64,000 nucleotides of DNA from positions 79,755,201-79,819,200 of the forward strand of contig OZ038422.1 of the NCBI GenBank assembly GCA_964036155.1, given 5' to 3'. This DNA is from Diploscapter coronatus. Taxonomy: Eukaryota > Nematoda > Chromadorea > Rhabditida > Rhabditidae. Below, one piece after another: positions 45,401 to 57,199 of the stretch (position 1 is its first letter; each line of letters opens with the position of its first letter). Position numbers and translations under genes: made by a program. Below the pieces are notes generated by a model that saw nothing but the letters and a program-made list of their open reading frames with translations, was not told where the DNA came from and did not search any database.

Positions 45401-47427
45401 CTCGCCATGCCTTTCCCTGCTCGAAGTGGGTCTCTCCCCGAGTGCAGGCCCATTCCAGACCCTCTTCTGGACGAACTGCCTGGCTGGTCGATGGTCACTG
45501 TCCATTCTCTCGTCCTTGTCCATCGGGAGGAAAACTCGCAGATCTCTGTCCTGAAATTGGTGCATTTCAAGTTTAAAATATGTTTCATAGAATAAGTAAA
45601 AATATTTCGAAATAAGCAATCAGTAGTAGACTTTCTTTCTTAAATTAAAACTATCAAAATGAACAGCATAACGAGTAGAATATGCTTTGTCATTGAATGT
45701 TTTTTTCATCAACAATTTTGTATGCGGAGAGAAACAAGTAATCAGACTTGGAACGTTTTTTTTTTTTTTTTTTTCGAAATTTGGTTATCACAGTCGCGGT
45801 GGAAAAGTCGCAAGTCTGCATTGTAGCATTTAACATATCCCACCTGAACGGGTCCCTGTGAACTCTCCAACTTGGTCCAGGATCCCCATTCTCTTTTGTC
45901 GTGTTCCCCTCTGCGCTGTTGCTTTTCCAGTGTCTTTATCATGTCCATTTGCACTTGGACTGCCTAAATTTTTCTTTGTCATTTTTTATCGTCGGAATTT
46001 CACGCTCATGCAAATGGACGTGACGAGAATGAGTCAGGACAGACATTTTTGAAGTCGAAATCGTATTTCCGACCCATTTGATTGTGAGGTTATTTGGAAA
46101 CCCCAAGCCATGCGAAATAGTGTGAAGGTTTGGTAGGGAAAAAGAATCTTTTTTCCTAACTATTTCTCATGGTTTGTGAGATTGTGGTTTCCAAGTTGCC
46201 GTTTGACTACAGCACCATGTGCCGGGGAATAAGCGATCCAGTCGGGCTTAAGTATGCGCGCACTCGAGACAACTGAAAGCACAACACAAATGTGTTAGAA
46301 GACGACATTCAATTTTAGAAACAAGCTATTTTCGAAAACAAAAAGTAACATATTCCTGATAATACACTTCAAGTCAATGTTACAAATGCATTTTTCGTTC
46401 GAAATTTCGTAAAATTGAGAATAGCCATTGAAATGTAAGCATACTTGGGCATCAGGGGAATTCATTGCAGTGAGTTAGAACTACATTTCTCAAGCAAATC
46501 CTTTTCATGCAGTTTTTAAACGTATCATTTTCACCCCACCTCTTCCATGGAGATGTTCCGATTGAACTGCTCGGTCGGATGCTGCTGCATTTGCATCGGG
46601 TTGTGGCCCATTTCGGGGTGCATCCGACTGAATTGAGGACCGGGAGATTGGTGCTCGTTACTGAAAGATTACAATTCACTGAGAAATTTATAGGAATTCC
46701 TGACCTCCACCCGCCCATCTCCATGGGATTCATCATCTCGTTGCGCCAGACTTCCTGCTTGACGAAGGGCGTTTCCATCAGATTGGGCTGCGACTGCATC
46801 ATCATTGGGTCCATTTGGTGAGACATCTGAAGAAGTTTCATATTATCAGGATTAAGATCTAGAAAAAAATATGAATCGCTTATGTCGTTTTCACCTATCT
46901 TAAAATCATTTTATCCAAATCTTCGAGACTACCAAAAAAGAAATGGAGATAAACATTGAATATCTTTAAAAATTGCTCAGTTCAAAGAGCGGTAATTTGG
47001 AAAGATCGAGCATTTTTCCTCTTTTCGACACTTTTCATAATGCTTTGAACTTTCCAATAAGCCACAATTTTAGGTTTTTTCCTCTTCTAAACTCTGACCT
47101 GCTGATGCATGTCTTCGTCCCTCCAAGCCATAACTTGCTCTCCATGCCCCACTCCATAAGTGACATTTCCGGAGCTGGAGAACACGGCCGGCTGGATGCG
47201 CGGAGCAGTGACTACAGAGGGAGTCGAGGCCATTCGCGGTCCCCCATTCTGGTTGAAGAACTGCGGTCCGTTCCGTTGGTTCGGCGGCATTTGTGGGTGC
47301 TGATTCATGTCCGAGTAATCTGAAATTTTTCAATTATTTTCAAATCGGGAAAGTATCTTTTTCTAAGAAGAAATTAGAAAGTGCTGCCTGTTCTGTGAAA
47401 AAAATAGAGAAAATCACCTCGGAACAT
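39458..47427 (-). CDS. Large Gln/Met/Pro-rich orphan protein, probably nuclear
   Basis: Eighteen exons join perfectly in phase to 969 residues: 47427-47418, 47319-47099, 46826-46705, 46660-46540, 45963-45844, 45550-45375, 45203-45050, 44390-43711, 43028-42875, 42649-42523, 42379-42257, 42164-42049, 41643-41487, 41190-40997, 40895-40816, 40768-40680, 40278-40097 and 39541-39458. The N-terminal and C-terminal thirds are low-complexity (QMPPNQRNGPQFF; MDPMMMQSQPN; QQQRQQQQQAQTQMQRQ). The middle is charged and basic (RRRGSRWNDGDKAKEDEKD), then acidic. Ordered-looking segments are ENVSDVYETMV-like WSDVYETMVQERKKAAQLA, VPTIEEYIEYK and RIFGNDAKIDPKSFVEEL. I recognise no named family; an RNA-binding or chromatin scaffold is a guess from composition. 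It starts head-to-head with cct-3. Confidence 0.8.
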
Positions 47428-47734
47428 GTCGAACACCACCGGTCTAATAGACCCGTTCAAAAGTTGTTGTGTTGAACAAACCGAATGACTCGCTGCAATT
47501 AACCCGACTAATTATCGGCTAGTTGGCCTAATTAAGTCGAAGAAACGCGAGGTAGCTAACGGAGAAAATCAATCAAATCACGAAAATTAGAGACGGCCTG
47601 CTGGATACCGAGGGCCAATCGATGCATTCTCGTGCGGCGTTTAGCGGGCGAAATTTGGCAAAATCGCGTTATTCTTCTCGAAGAATTTATTGGATTTTCG
47701 GATTTCGGGGCTAATTTCTGTGGTTTCAGCGAAA
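47428..47734. promoter_or_regulatory. Divergent promoter between the Gln-rich gene and cct-3
   Basis: The two start codons are 307 bp apart on opposite strands, so both promoters must lie here. Contains CTAATTA-type blocks (CCTAATTAAG near 47528) and the AATCGCGTT/TTCTCGAA motif listed next. Confidence 0.6.
47662..47685 (+). promoter_or_regulatory. Shared CCT promoter motif with heat-shock-element geometry (cct-3)
   Basis: AATCGCGTT, two bases further on TTCTTCTCGAAGAA, about 50 bases before the cct-3 ATG. The TTCNNGAA core plus adjacent GAA fits the HSF binding pattern known from other animals. The same AATCGCGTT plus TTCTCGAA arrangement stands ahead of cct-1. Confidence 0.5.
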
Positions 47735-50700
47735 ATGATGCGCCCCGGAGGTCAACCCATCATCGTGCTCAGTCAGGGAACCAAGCGGGAGAGCGGACAC
47801 CAGGTCCAGATCGGCAACATCACCGCCTGCAAGGTCAGAAATTATATTCTCGAATTTTTGAAATTTATAATTTTTAGTTTTTTAAATTATTATTTAGAAA
47901 AAAGAGAATAAAGGATTCAGGGATAGGACTTCAAACGGTACAAAAAGACAGAAAACAGAATATCCTAAACAAATATTATTTATGAGTCTTTTGAAACTTA
48001 TGAAATCCGGGGGATGTTGTAAAAATTCAAATATTATTTGCTTTTCTTCCAGACGATCGCAGATGTGATTCGAACGAGTCTGGGTCCACGAGCGATGCTC
48101 AAAATGCTGATGGACCCGATGGGCGGCATCGTCATGACCAACGACGGAAACGCCATTCTCCGGTCGGTTTTCGGAAGATAAAACATTTTGAAATTGTGTA
48201 AGAACCTAGCGGGGGCTCCTTGAATAAGACGCAAGGACACATATTTGAGAAAGACACAAACCTCGAAAAATTATAACACTGATGAGTTATTGCCCAGGAA
48301 TTTGGAGTTGATTGTGTGTGTGTGTTTTGAATTCTGGAATCTCGAATTTCAGTGAAATCACGGTGAAGCACCCAGCGGCGAAGAGCATGATCGAGATCGC
48401 TCGAACTCAGGTACAGCTTTAAACTTTAAGAAAAAATATGATTTTGAATTTTTGAGGACGAGGAAACAGGCGATGGAACGACCTCTGTGATCGTGCTGGC
48501 CGGAGAGGTGATGGCCAACGCACAGGCCTTCCTCGAGCAGAAAATCCACCCCACTCTCATCATTCAGGTGCATTTCATTTGAAACTGTTATTCGAAAAAA
48601 AATTGAATTTTCTAGGCCTATCGCCAGGCTCTCGAGGACATGATCCAGTGGGCCGAGGAGAAATTCAGCAAGCAAATCGACGTCACCAATGATGAGCAAG
48701 TGAGATAAAATTCGAATTTTACCGGCTAAAAATCCTGAAATGAGTATTTTCCAGATTGCTGAAGTGGTGAAGTCGTGTCTGGGCACGAAGATCATCTCGA
48801 ACTGGATGGATCTGGCCGTGAAGATCGCCCTGGACGCGGTCAAAACGATTCACGTCAGCAAGGCTGGCGTGAATGAAATCGACATCAAGAGATACTGCAG
48901 GTAGGGGACAAGTGAAGAATATAGGGAGACTGACGAATTCCCTTCAGAATCGAGAAAATTCCCGGTGGAAGAATCGAGGATTCGGCCGTCATCAAGGGAG
49001 TCGTCCTCAATAAGGTCGGGTTTTTAAATAAGCTTCTGAAAATTGTAAATCTGATAGCTATTCACGACTGTCAATACAGTCAACGTCTAATTAATAGATG
49101 GACTCAATCATGCCCATTAACAGAGGCAAGCCACGCCCTCGTGCATTAAAATCTGCAAGTTTCGCAAGCAAAAGACCCTCGTTAATAGGCGTGACTGAGT
49201 GAAGTGAATTTAGAAATGAATAAAAATCAAAATAAATTATGTTTCAAAAGAATTAGAAATTTGAATCAATTTTTATCGGTTAATGCAACTTGATTGTTGA
49301 AAATAATTTTGAAAAAATGAAAGATATTTGCTTCAGGACGTGACTCACGCGAAGATGCGTCGTCGCATCGAAAACCCGCGTATCGTTCTGCTGGACTGCA
49401 ATCTGGAGTACAAGAAGGGAGAATCGCAGACTTCCTTGGAGATTCTCAAAGAGGAGGACATCACCAAGATTCTCCAACAGGTTATTTTTTATTTTCGAAA
49501 GTTGAAAAAGAAAAGTAACTTTTCTGCTCTCTGAAAAAATCGGGAAGTTTAGTTTTTGAAGAAGATAGTGTTTGCATTGAAAATAATTTCTATTTTTTAA
49601 ATTGTAAGTTTTCAGGAAGAAGAGGCGATCCGGAAACAGTGCGACGAGATCATCGCACTCAAGCCAGACCTCGTGTTCACAGAGAAGGGCGTGTCCGATC
49701 TGGCACAGCACTTCCTGCTCAAGGCCGGCATCACTGCCATCAGGAGACTCAAGAAGACTGACAACAACAGATTGGCTAGGTAAACGCGTATTTTTCTTGA
49801 AAAAAACGCGATGTTTGCAAACTACGGTTTGAAGATAATATTTTTGAGGGGACAATAGGAAATGGTATTTCATGAGTTTAGCGAGCTTGTAATAACAAAA
49901 AAAATTCAACTGAAATTAATAGAATTGCCGAAACGTATAAAAAGCAATTTATTTTGATTTGCAGAGTGTGCGGCGCTCGCATTCTGAACGACACGTGCGA
50001 TCTGCGTGAGGAGGACGTCGGGACGCAGGCTGAACTCTTCGAGATCACCAAGATCGGAGACGAGTATGTTGATTTACACTACATCTGGCAAACGAATAAG
50101 ATGATTTCGACGTTTTGATTATCGATTTGATCTCGAACCTGCTCCAAAAATGCTCGATCTGGTTCTTGATCCGGAAAATACCCCTCTTCCAAAATGCTTC
50201 TGTTCAAATGTGGGCTTTGTATTCAGCCTAAAACTGAAAATCTAGGTACTACACCTACGTGACCTCGTCGAAGACTACGGCCTGCACTGTGGTATTGCGT
50301 GGACCTAGCAAGGATGTGATCAATGAGGTTTGTTTCCTAAGTGTGTTCGGCAAGTCCACCTAATTATTTACCAATACTTTCACTTAAAACATTAGCCATT
50401 TTTCCTTCTGGTGGCAGGGTAAACTGAGTAACTCTTCAAGAAGTTGTGTTTTCTGAAATAAAAGGTGGAGCAGAACTCAAAGGGAATTTTCAGATCGAAC
50501 GCAACCTGCAGGACGCCCTGTACGTGGTGCGCAACGTGTTGCTCAACCCGCGTCTAGTGCCTGGTGGAGGTGCCCTCGAGATGGCTCTCGCTCAGATGAT
50601 CACCGAGAAGGGCAAGTCCATCGAGGGAGTCAACCAGTGGCCCTACAAGGCTATCGCCAGATCTCTTGAGGTTCGTTTTGTGAAGAGATTTCTGGCTTAT

Positions 50701-51400
50701 CTGAAAAGAGATTATTGACTTCTAGAACTAGCAACTTATAAACACTCGTTTCCATTGAAAATATACAAAGACTAGTAACCATAGGTTTCAAAAACCACCT
50801 ATAAAAATCTCAATAATTTAACATCCAATAGCCCTTCGATGTATTGTCTGATATAAACAAAATTTGACAAAAAGAATAATAATTCCAGGTGATCCCGCGC
50901 ACTCTGATCCAGAACTGTGGAGGCAGCACGATCCGTGAGCTGACTGCTCTACGGGCCAAACACGCTCAATCCCCTGACAACTGGAGCTGGGGAATCGATG
51001 GATGCACCGGAGAGCTGGTAGGGGATTTTTCATAGCTTCAAAAGCTATTTATTTTTATTTTTAGGTGGACATGAAGACCCACGGAATCTGGGACCCGTTG
51101 ACCGTCAGAATCCAAGTCTTCAAGACTGCCATCGAGACTTCGGTATTCTTGTTATCCATTTCTTTCCGAAGAAATACGAATGTTATTTAATAGCAGTTTT
51201 TAAGCGTAGCACTTTGTAATAATTGTTCCGTTCAAAATGGATATTTTTCAGATGAATTACTAGTTGCTTTCTCAAATTACCTAGCTTCGTAAATTTCAAA
51301 TAAAATATTTTAGGTGATGCTTCTGCGCATCGACGACATCGTTTCTGGCACGAAAAAGCAGCAAGGCGGAGATGGACCCAAGGAGGAAATGCCCCAGTAA
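47735..51400 (+). CDS. cct-3: TRiC/CCT chaperonin subunit gamma (CCT3)
   Basis: Fifteen exons in phase give 544 residues, one fewer than human CCT3: 47735-47833, 48053-48162, 48353-48410, 48457-48567, 48616-48699, 48755-48900, 48948-49014, 49337-49480, 49616-49779, 49965-50063, 50246-50327, 50494-50670, 50889-51017, 51065-51142 and 51314-51400. Chaperonin signatures: [13 protein letters not shown] at the N terminus, [18 protein letters not shown], the nucleotide-binding [28 protein letters not shown] (gamma-specific), [26 protein letters not shown] and [13 protein letters not shown] folds actin, tubulin and WD40 proteins in the cytosol using ATP. Two adjacent ATGs occur; the first is taken as the start. 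A MITE-like hairpin lies in intron 7. Confidence 0.96.
49103..49200. repeat. Small inverted-repeat element in intron 7 of cct-3
   Basis: ACTCAATCATGCCCATTAAC on the left mirrors GTTAATAGGCGTGACTGAGT on the right, with about 25-bp imperfect arms around a GC-richer core. No coding capacity. Confidence 0.5.
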
Positions 51401-52015
51401 AACGCTTATCATTTTTGATCTTATGATTTTCTTCCGGAATTTATTTCCGAACCCAAAAATCTCATTTTCTTATCCAGCTTTCCTTGCAATTTCTCTAAAG
51501 TTTTACTTTACTTCATTTGTTTGTTTTTGCTTTGAAATCTTCGATCTCGCTTTAGAAGTGCAGAATATCCTAATCTTCATAAACAGGATTTTGCAATTAC
51601 AAAGTGAGTTTCTTCTTCGAGTTGTTGCGTTGAATTTTTGATTCATTTTTGAGTGTTGTTTTTGTTGAATTTTCATCTTTTTTAAATAAATTTGAAGTGT
51701 TTTGAATCAACAATCGTTTAGATTTTCGATAAAACCAACCAATAACAAAAAATAATTATGATAATTAGGAGAGATAAGTGGGGAATTACCCCATAAATCA
51801 GACAATTAACTAAAGGATAATTTACCGAAAGAAAACTTTAACAATGATAATTAACGCTGATGTAAAGGAATTTCGAAAAAAGGACCTTGAAAAATTTCAA
51901 GTCAATAACTTCCGAATCATACATCGAGCGATTTTCAGAAAAAAAAACCAAGACAAAAATAATCGTTAACATTTTGAAGAATAAAAGAAAAACAATCTTC
52001 TGCTCTGAAAAACGC
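51401..52015. other. Convergent 3' region of cct-3 and eif-3.L
   Basis: Holds both 3' UTRs, with AATAAA near 51685 on the plus strand. No supported coding frame. Confidence 0.5.
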
Positions 52016-55000
52016 TCAGGGCTTGACGTCGATGTTCTTGAGCATCTTCTGGACGTCGTTGAGTTTGAGGATGTGACGGATGAAGTGCTCCCCGACGCGA
52101 CGCGCGATCTTCGTGTCCGCGATGCAGATCATGTCCTGAATTACGATCAATTAATTTAATAAGTTTCACAAATTGTTTAGAAAAGTAAATATTCAAGGGC
52201 ATATAGTGAAATCATGAAGATATCATCTTTTACAATTGTACAAAAAATATCATGTTTCAGAAATATTTGATAAAAGTATTTCCAAGTTAATCTAATGTAG
52301 TAACATTACCTTTTTGGTAAAAAAAATGATGATCTGATCGGACTCTTGAAAAGACAAGTTTAAAATACGTTCCACTAATTTAAGGATTGCGAAAATTTTA
52401 GAAAACGAATAATATAGATAAGATAAGGATTTGTCTCATTTATCAAAGATGCAAACCTTATCGACATAGAAGTCGATGTCAGTGTTGGGCTCGTCGTCGT
52501 CCTGAATCGCAGAGCCCTGATAGTCCTTGCCCAGTTCGTTCACGATCATCTAGATTTGGACAATTTGAAAAACGATTGAAATAATAATGCGATAATGCTG
52601 CTGCATTCGACAGGATTCAAGGACGAAGTTATCTCCAAAAATAACCTTGTACGTGAGGAGCTTCCCCAGGAAGGAGTCGTAGTTGGCATCGTCCACGTCC
52701 ATGAACGAGGCCAACTTCTTGGTCGGCAGGGAAGTGTACAGCTGAAAATAATTGTCAAAAAATCAGCTACACATCCAGAAAAGGACATCTATCAAACAAA
52801 ATATCGATTTTCATCTTATTTTTGAATACGTATCAAAATTTTCTTAATAATCTGAGAATTTTAAGGTTATCGTTTGATCCAACTGTGAAGTCGTAATTAG
52901 GAAACAAAAAAAACGTTTAAGCGAAATTCCAGTGAGTTTATTTATTGGATTTGTTTAGAGAGAGGCAGTTGAACTACCTTGAGATATCCCCTGAGGATAG
53001 GGAGTGCGATCTGGGACTCAATACCCTCGAGGAAGGCCTGACACTGACGAAGCAGAGGCTCTTTCGACTGGTTGTTTCCCTCGTAGACCACAGTTGTAGG
53101 GGAAAGGAATTTCGGGCAACTGAAAAAGAATCCGCAAAATCACTTTTAGTAACTTCAAATTTTTCATTTCTTTCAACGCCAGTCGCCTAATATCTTCAGA
53201 TAAAATGATTCTTTAGAGAAACTACTTGAAACATACAGAATTCAACACAGATTTTATAATTGCAAATTCCAATAATACAAGTACAGTACCCCAGCTGGAA
53301 AGCAGCCTTGTACTCGTCGATCTCCCCGTTGGCCATTCTGCTCATTCTGTCCGAACATCTCTCCGCCAGCTGAGAGGCGATGCTCTCATCGATGCGGACG
53401 GGCTAAAACTCGGAATATCTTGCTTTTTCGTGGATAAAAATAAAAGGGCATTGTTGGAAAACTCGGAACTTGGCGAAAAGCATGTAGACTAGAAGGGGAT
53501 AAGAAAACGCTCTTCCTCTTTTACGAACTATTTCCCGGGTTATGAAATATTGCGAATTTTCTATGTCGCTAAAATGGATTACCTGAATCGAGAGACAGAT
53601 AGCCAGCAAGTGGAACATCTGGTCGAAGGTTTTGCCGATCTGAAAAATCGAATATCAACTTTCAATAAGAATAATTGCAAGTTTCAGGAAATTATTTTAA
53701 ACGTCTCGAGTAAATTATAGTAGCTGATCTACAACAATGGCATAATCAATGCCCAAAATCTCAAACCTATCGCATGTATGCTTCATAGAATGATTATCTT
53801 GAGCATTCATTATCAGCGTCGATAACAAGAATATTCGAAATATAAAAAATAAAGAGTTGTAGATAGGTTTCACGAAATGCCTATTTTGAGAATTTATTAT
53901 CGTATTTCGGTCATGAGCAACGCTCGAGACATTAAATAACAAAATCACTAACCACATCATACTGAAAGTTCTTTTTCTGCTGCTGAGTCTGGAGAGACTT
54001 GGTTCTGAGGATGAAGAGCAGGCAGTTGACGAAGTGCTTAGTGGCCTCTCCGTAGTTGCGCATCATCATGTGCGAGAAGCCGATGAAGTAGTGCAGGGTC
54101 ACCAGGCACGTCGGCACTGTGTTGTACAGGCCCTGGAAGCAAAGAATTCTCGACATTTATTTCAAATAGTTCCATTCATTTAAGCTCCATTTTACCAATC
54201 AATATCAACCAATGAGACGAAAAAGAATCATCCTAGAGTCTATATTTAAACCTATTCTCGCTATGTGCGTAATGTCAGAGAAACATTATTAGAATTGCAA
54301 TCCGATAGATTTGTCAGCCCTTTGAAACATATTTCAAAAATGAATACCTTAGGATCCAAATCGATATTCTCGACGGTCTTGAGAGCCTGGTGATAATCGC
54401 CCAGAAGCACGTGGGTTCTGAGCAGACCGATCAGCGAGAAATAGCCCAGCTTGAAGTACAAATCCGACAGACCGAACTCGTCGGCAACTGAGTCGGGATT
54501 TCCTGAAAGTTTTCACGTGAAACAAACGACGAAACTATAAATTGTAAGTTTTGAAAGAGTTCTATTTTGAACGTCATCGAGAGAAAATTGATAGAATTTG
54601 GATAACTTGAAAAACTTTTTAAAATACCCAAATTTAAGAAAATGCAAGATTTAATTTTGTAGGTTTCAAAAGATCATAATATTTGAAATGTTTTGAATAA
54701 CTAGTGATATGATAAGGATATCCGTTTTATTTATAAAAGTATACAAATAAATCGGAAAACTAACTCTTCTCGCGAATAGCAATGAGTTGCTCGTTGATCT
54801 GCGACTTGGAGAGCAGCGAGTAGAGAATATTCAGCACCGGGTAGATGTTCCAGGCCTGCAAAACAAAAACCTTTTCAAGGTCGCTAATTTTTAAGTTTCA
54901 GACGAATTTGAAGAAAGATAATACTAGCAAAAAATGATAGAACCTTCGGTCTAAATTTAAAATGAAAAAGCTAACATTCTGATTCTCTTCGATGCTGATG

Positions 55001-56570
55001 AGCTCATCGACTTCTGCTGGATTGCGCTTCTGCGGATTCGCCTTGTAGAGACAGAACGCTTGGAACTAAAATAAACAAAAAATATATATTTACTTTGGGA
55101 ATAAGAAATTTCTCGATTTAAAACTGCTGAAAGATTATTTATCGGATTTTAAAATGCCGTACCTGATAAACGAACTCATCGATGATGTCCCACATCCAGA
55201 CATTGGGCAGACTCAGCACCACGGGCTCTTTGCTCGAGAGCAGCTCAGAGAACAGGTCCTGCAATTTGTCTCATTCTTTCAGATCTCGAACTCTATTTAT
55301 CGAAATGCCAAAGGGCGAGAGTAGAGAAAAACGGCATGAAAAAGCGGTCTGATATCTCGACAAATAGTAATTGCATTTTAGATCCAATTGAAATCCAGTA
55401 AAGTCATCACATTTAAAAATGACATTTTTCTTTTTTGCAATGTCATGAGATCATCAATGTATCATTTATCATATCTTGCGATTTGAATTTAGGCAAGGAA
55501 TAACCTGATAGTTCATGAAGGACTCGTAGCGATGAGTGAGCGACGGACCACGCGAATTTCTCGCGTACAGCTGGCGATAGTATAGCTCCTTGTAGAGGAT
55601 GATGAACAAGCGGTTGCCTCAAATATTTGACTTATATGTTTCAGAACTATATTTAAACGAGAAAAGAAACTGTACTGCAATTCAAACATTCCAAGTATTA
55701 GTTTGTACAATAAAATTATTTTGCACATTTCAAAGTCTCTCGATAAAAGCAACAACTTTTTTCAGATAATTTGTTCTGAAATTGCGCTCGATTTAAAAAC
55801 TGACTAACCGCTTCCAACGATATTCTCCACGATAGTCTCATCGGGCCACATGCGCTCGAGGAAATATCTGAAAGTCGAAATTTTAGGAAAAGTCTTCGAA
55901 AAAAGTGACGAGTAGGCAGATTTTCAACATACACTATAGATCCTATTCTTCTACCCTCTCGTTACAAATACTCTCATTCGTGGTACAAATCTATCGACAC
56001 CCTCAGAATGTGGGACAAACCTTTCGGTGAGCTCGGGGAAGGCCTGATCGTAGAGACTGAGGATCTCGCCGACATTCTCCTCTTCGATCATTCTCGAGAA
56101 GTATACCAAGTAGTCCTGCACTTCGTGAGGCACAGGGTCGTCCATATCGCCTGCAAAATGAAAAGATTACGGTAATTTAGAACTTGTATTAGCTTGGACA
56201 AAATTGTGGTGAATTTCTATTTTCAAGATATGCTGAAGCGTAGAAACAGTAAATGAATTTCTTGGTCAAGATTTTGTAGAGTTGGTGAATGTATCCTCCA
56301 TTTATTTTGACTTCAAAAGCATAATATCTAATAGACAAATTTATGTCCTCCCAAGAAAGTTTTAGCTTTTCTGCGTTATTTATAATCTTATCATGAATTT
56401 ACCAGAATCGCAATTTCGTTGCACATATGTAAATTATGTGAAACCTATCAGTTATATTCCTAGAAAAGACTACAATACTCACTTATGTATCTCTTCCTAG
56501 CCTCCCTCTCGAAGGCCAGATCCTTTTCGGGATCGCCCGTGTGCGACTCGAAAGTGGCGTGACGCGACAT
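52016..56570 (-). CDS. eif-3.L: Translation initiation factor eIF3 subunit L
   Basis: Fifteen exons join in phase to 540 residues: 56570-56483, 56150-56021, 55867-55809, 55617-55505, 55258-55163, 55065-54976, 54855-54765, 54502-54348, 54132-53953, 53639-53583, 53402-53290, 53119-52978, 52741-52646, 52549-52457 and 52135-52016. Matches to eIF3L run the whole length: HTGDPEKDLAFERE, AFPELTERYFLERMWP, LFIILYKELYYRQLYAR, NVWMWDIIDEFVYQ, WNIYPVLNILYSLLSKSQIN, LGYFSLIGLLRTHVLLGDYH, IGFSHMMMRNYGEATKHF, ACPV-like IDESIAS, and the C-terminal PCI-like part ending CIADTKIARRVGEHFIRHIL. It is a structural subunit of the eIF3 complex on the 40S ribosome. A TTTTAG 18 bases before the ATG is a likely spliced-leader site. 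Confidence 0.95.
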
Positions 56571-57199
56571 GTTCAAAACAGTTACCTAAAATTCGAAATT
56601 TTAGGCAAGGTTGAAGAACGGAGTCTAAAATTTAAAGGTATTCCATGGCCTTGGGACCATTTTCGTCATTATCATGATCTTTACTCCTGAAACTTTATTT
56701 AGCAATTAAAACTTGAAACATACACGGAAAATAAATAAATTTACATGTAAAATACAGATTTCATAGAAATTTTCAGCAAGAACGAGTGGTTTAACCGTAA
56801 CACGAAAAGCTATGAAATTGTCGTTGTTCTTAAAAATGTTAAGGAAATAGTCGAAATTGTAAAATTTCCAAGTTTAGCGCCAAAATACACGTCAACGAAA
56901 GCATACTGTAGGTAATTCTCGACTTTGCCTTTGTCTTAAGCCAGACCTAAATTAAAAGAGGAAGGAACTTTATAAAAGGCAAGTTTTAATAGCACTGTGA
57001 TGAGGAAGTAGCACACCAAATTAATAAATAAGCGAATCTTACAAAGTACGTTTCTCGAAGATTACTTTACCTGAAACTTTTAGATTGATCAATCCTTCAT
57101 CACCAAGGAGAGTAAATAAAAAAGAAATAAAAGTAAAGTAATACTTCACAGTTTAGTTGGGAAAAAACTTACATTTCTCCTTCCTCTTCAAAAGATGTC
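56571..57199. other. Gap between Dishevelled 3' end and eif-3.L start (both minus)
   Basis: AT-rich, no supported coding frame. Includes the eif-3.L promoter and a candidate trans-splice acceptor (TTTTAG on the minus strand, near 56589-56594). Confidence 0.5.

Noticed and set aside
46190..46280. Possible extra exon of the Gln-rich gene in a 576 bp intron
   Set aside because: The flanking exons (46540 and 45963) already join in phase 0, and no frame across this stretch is framed by good splice sites.
39458..47427. Assignment of the Gln/Met-rich gene to PRRC2 or another named scaffold family
   Set aside because: I could not match any ordered segment to a remembered family member; composition alone is not evidence.
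48358..48843. 161-codon minus-strand open frame inside cct-3
   Set aside because: It is the antisense shadow of conserved cct-3 exons; all splice and conservation evidence is on the plus strand.
49280..49909. 209-codon minus-strand open frame inside cct-3
   Set aside because: Antisense to cct-3 exons 8 and 9 and their introns; no splice support or motif.
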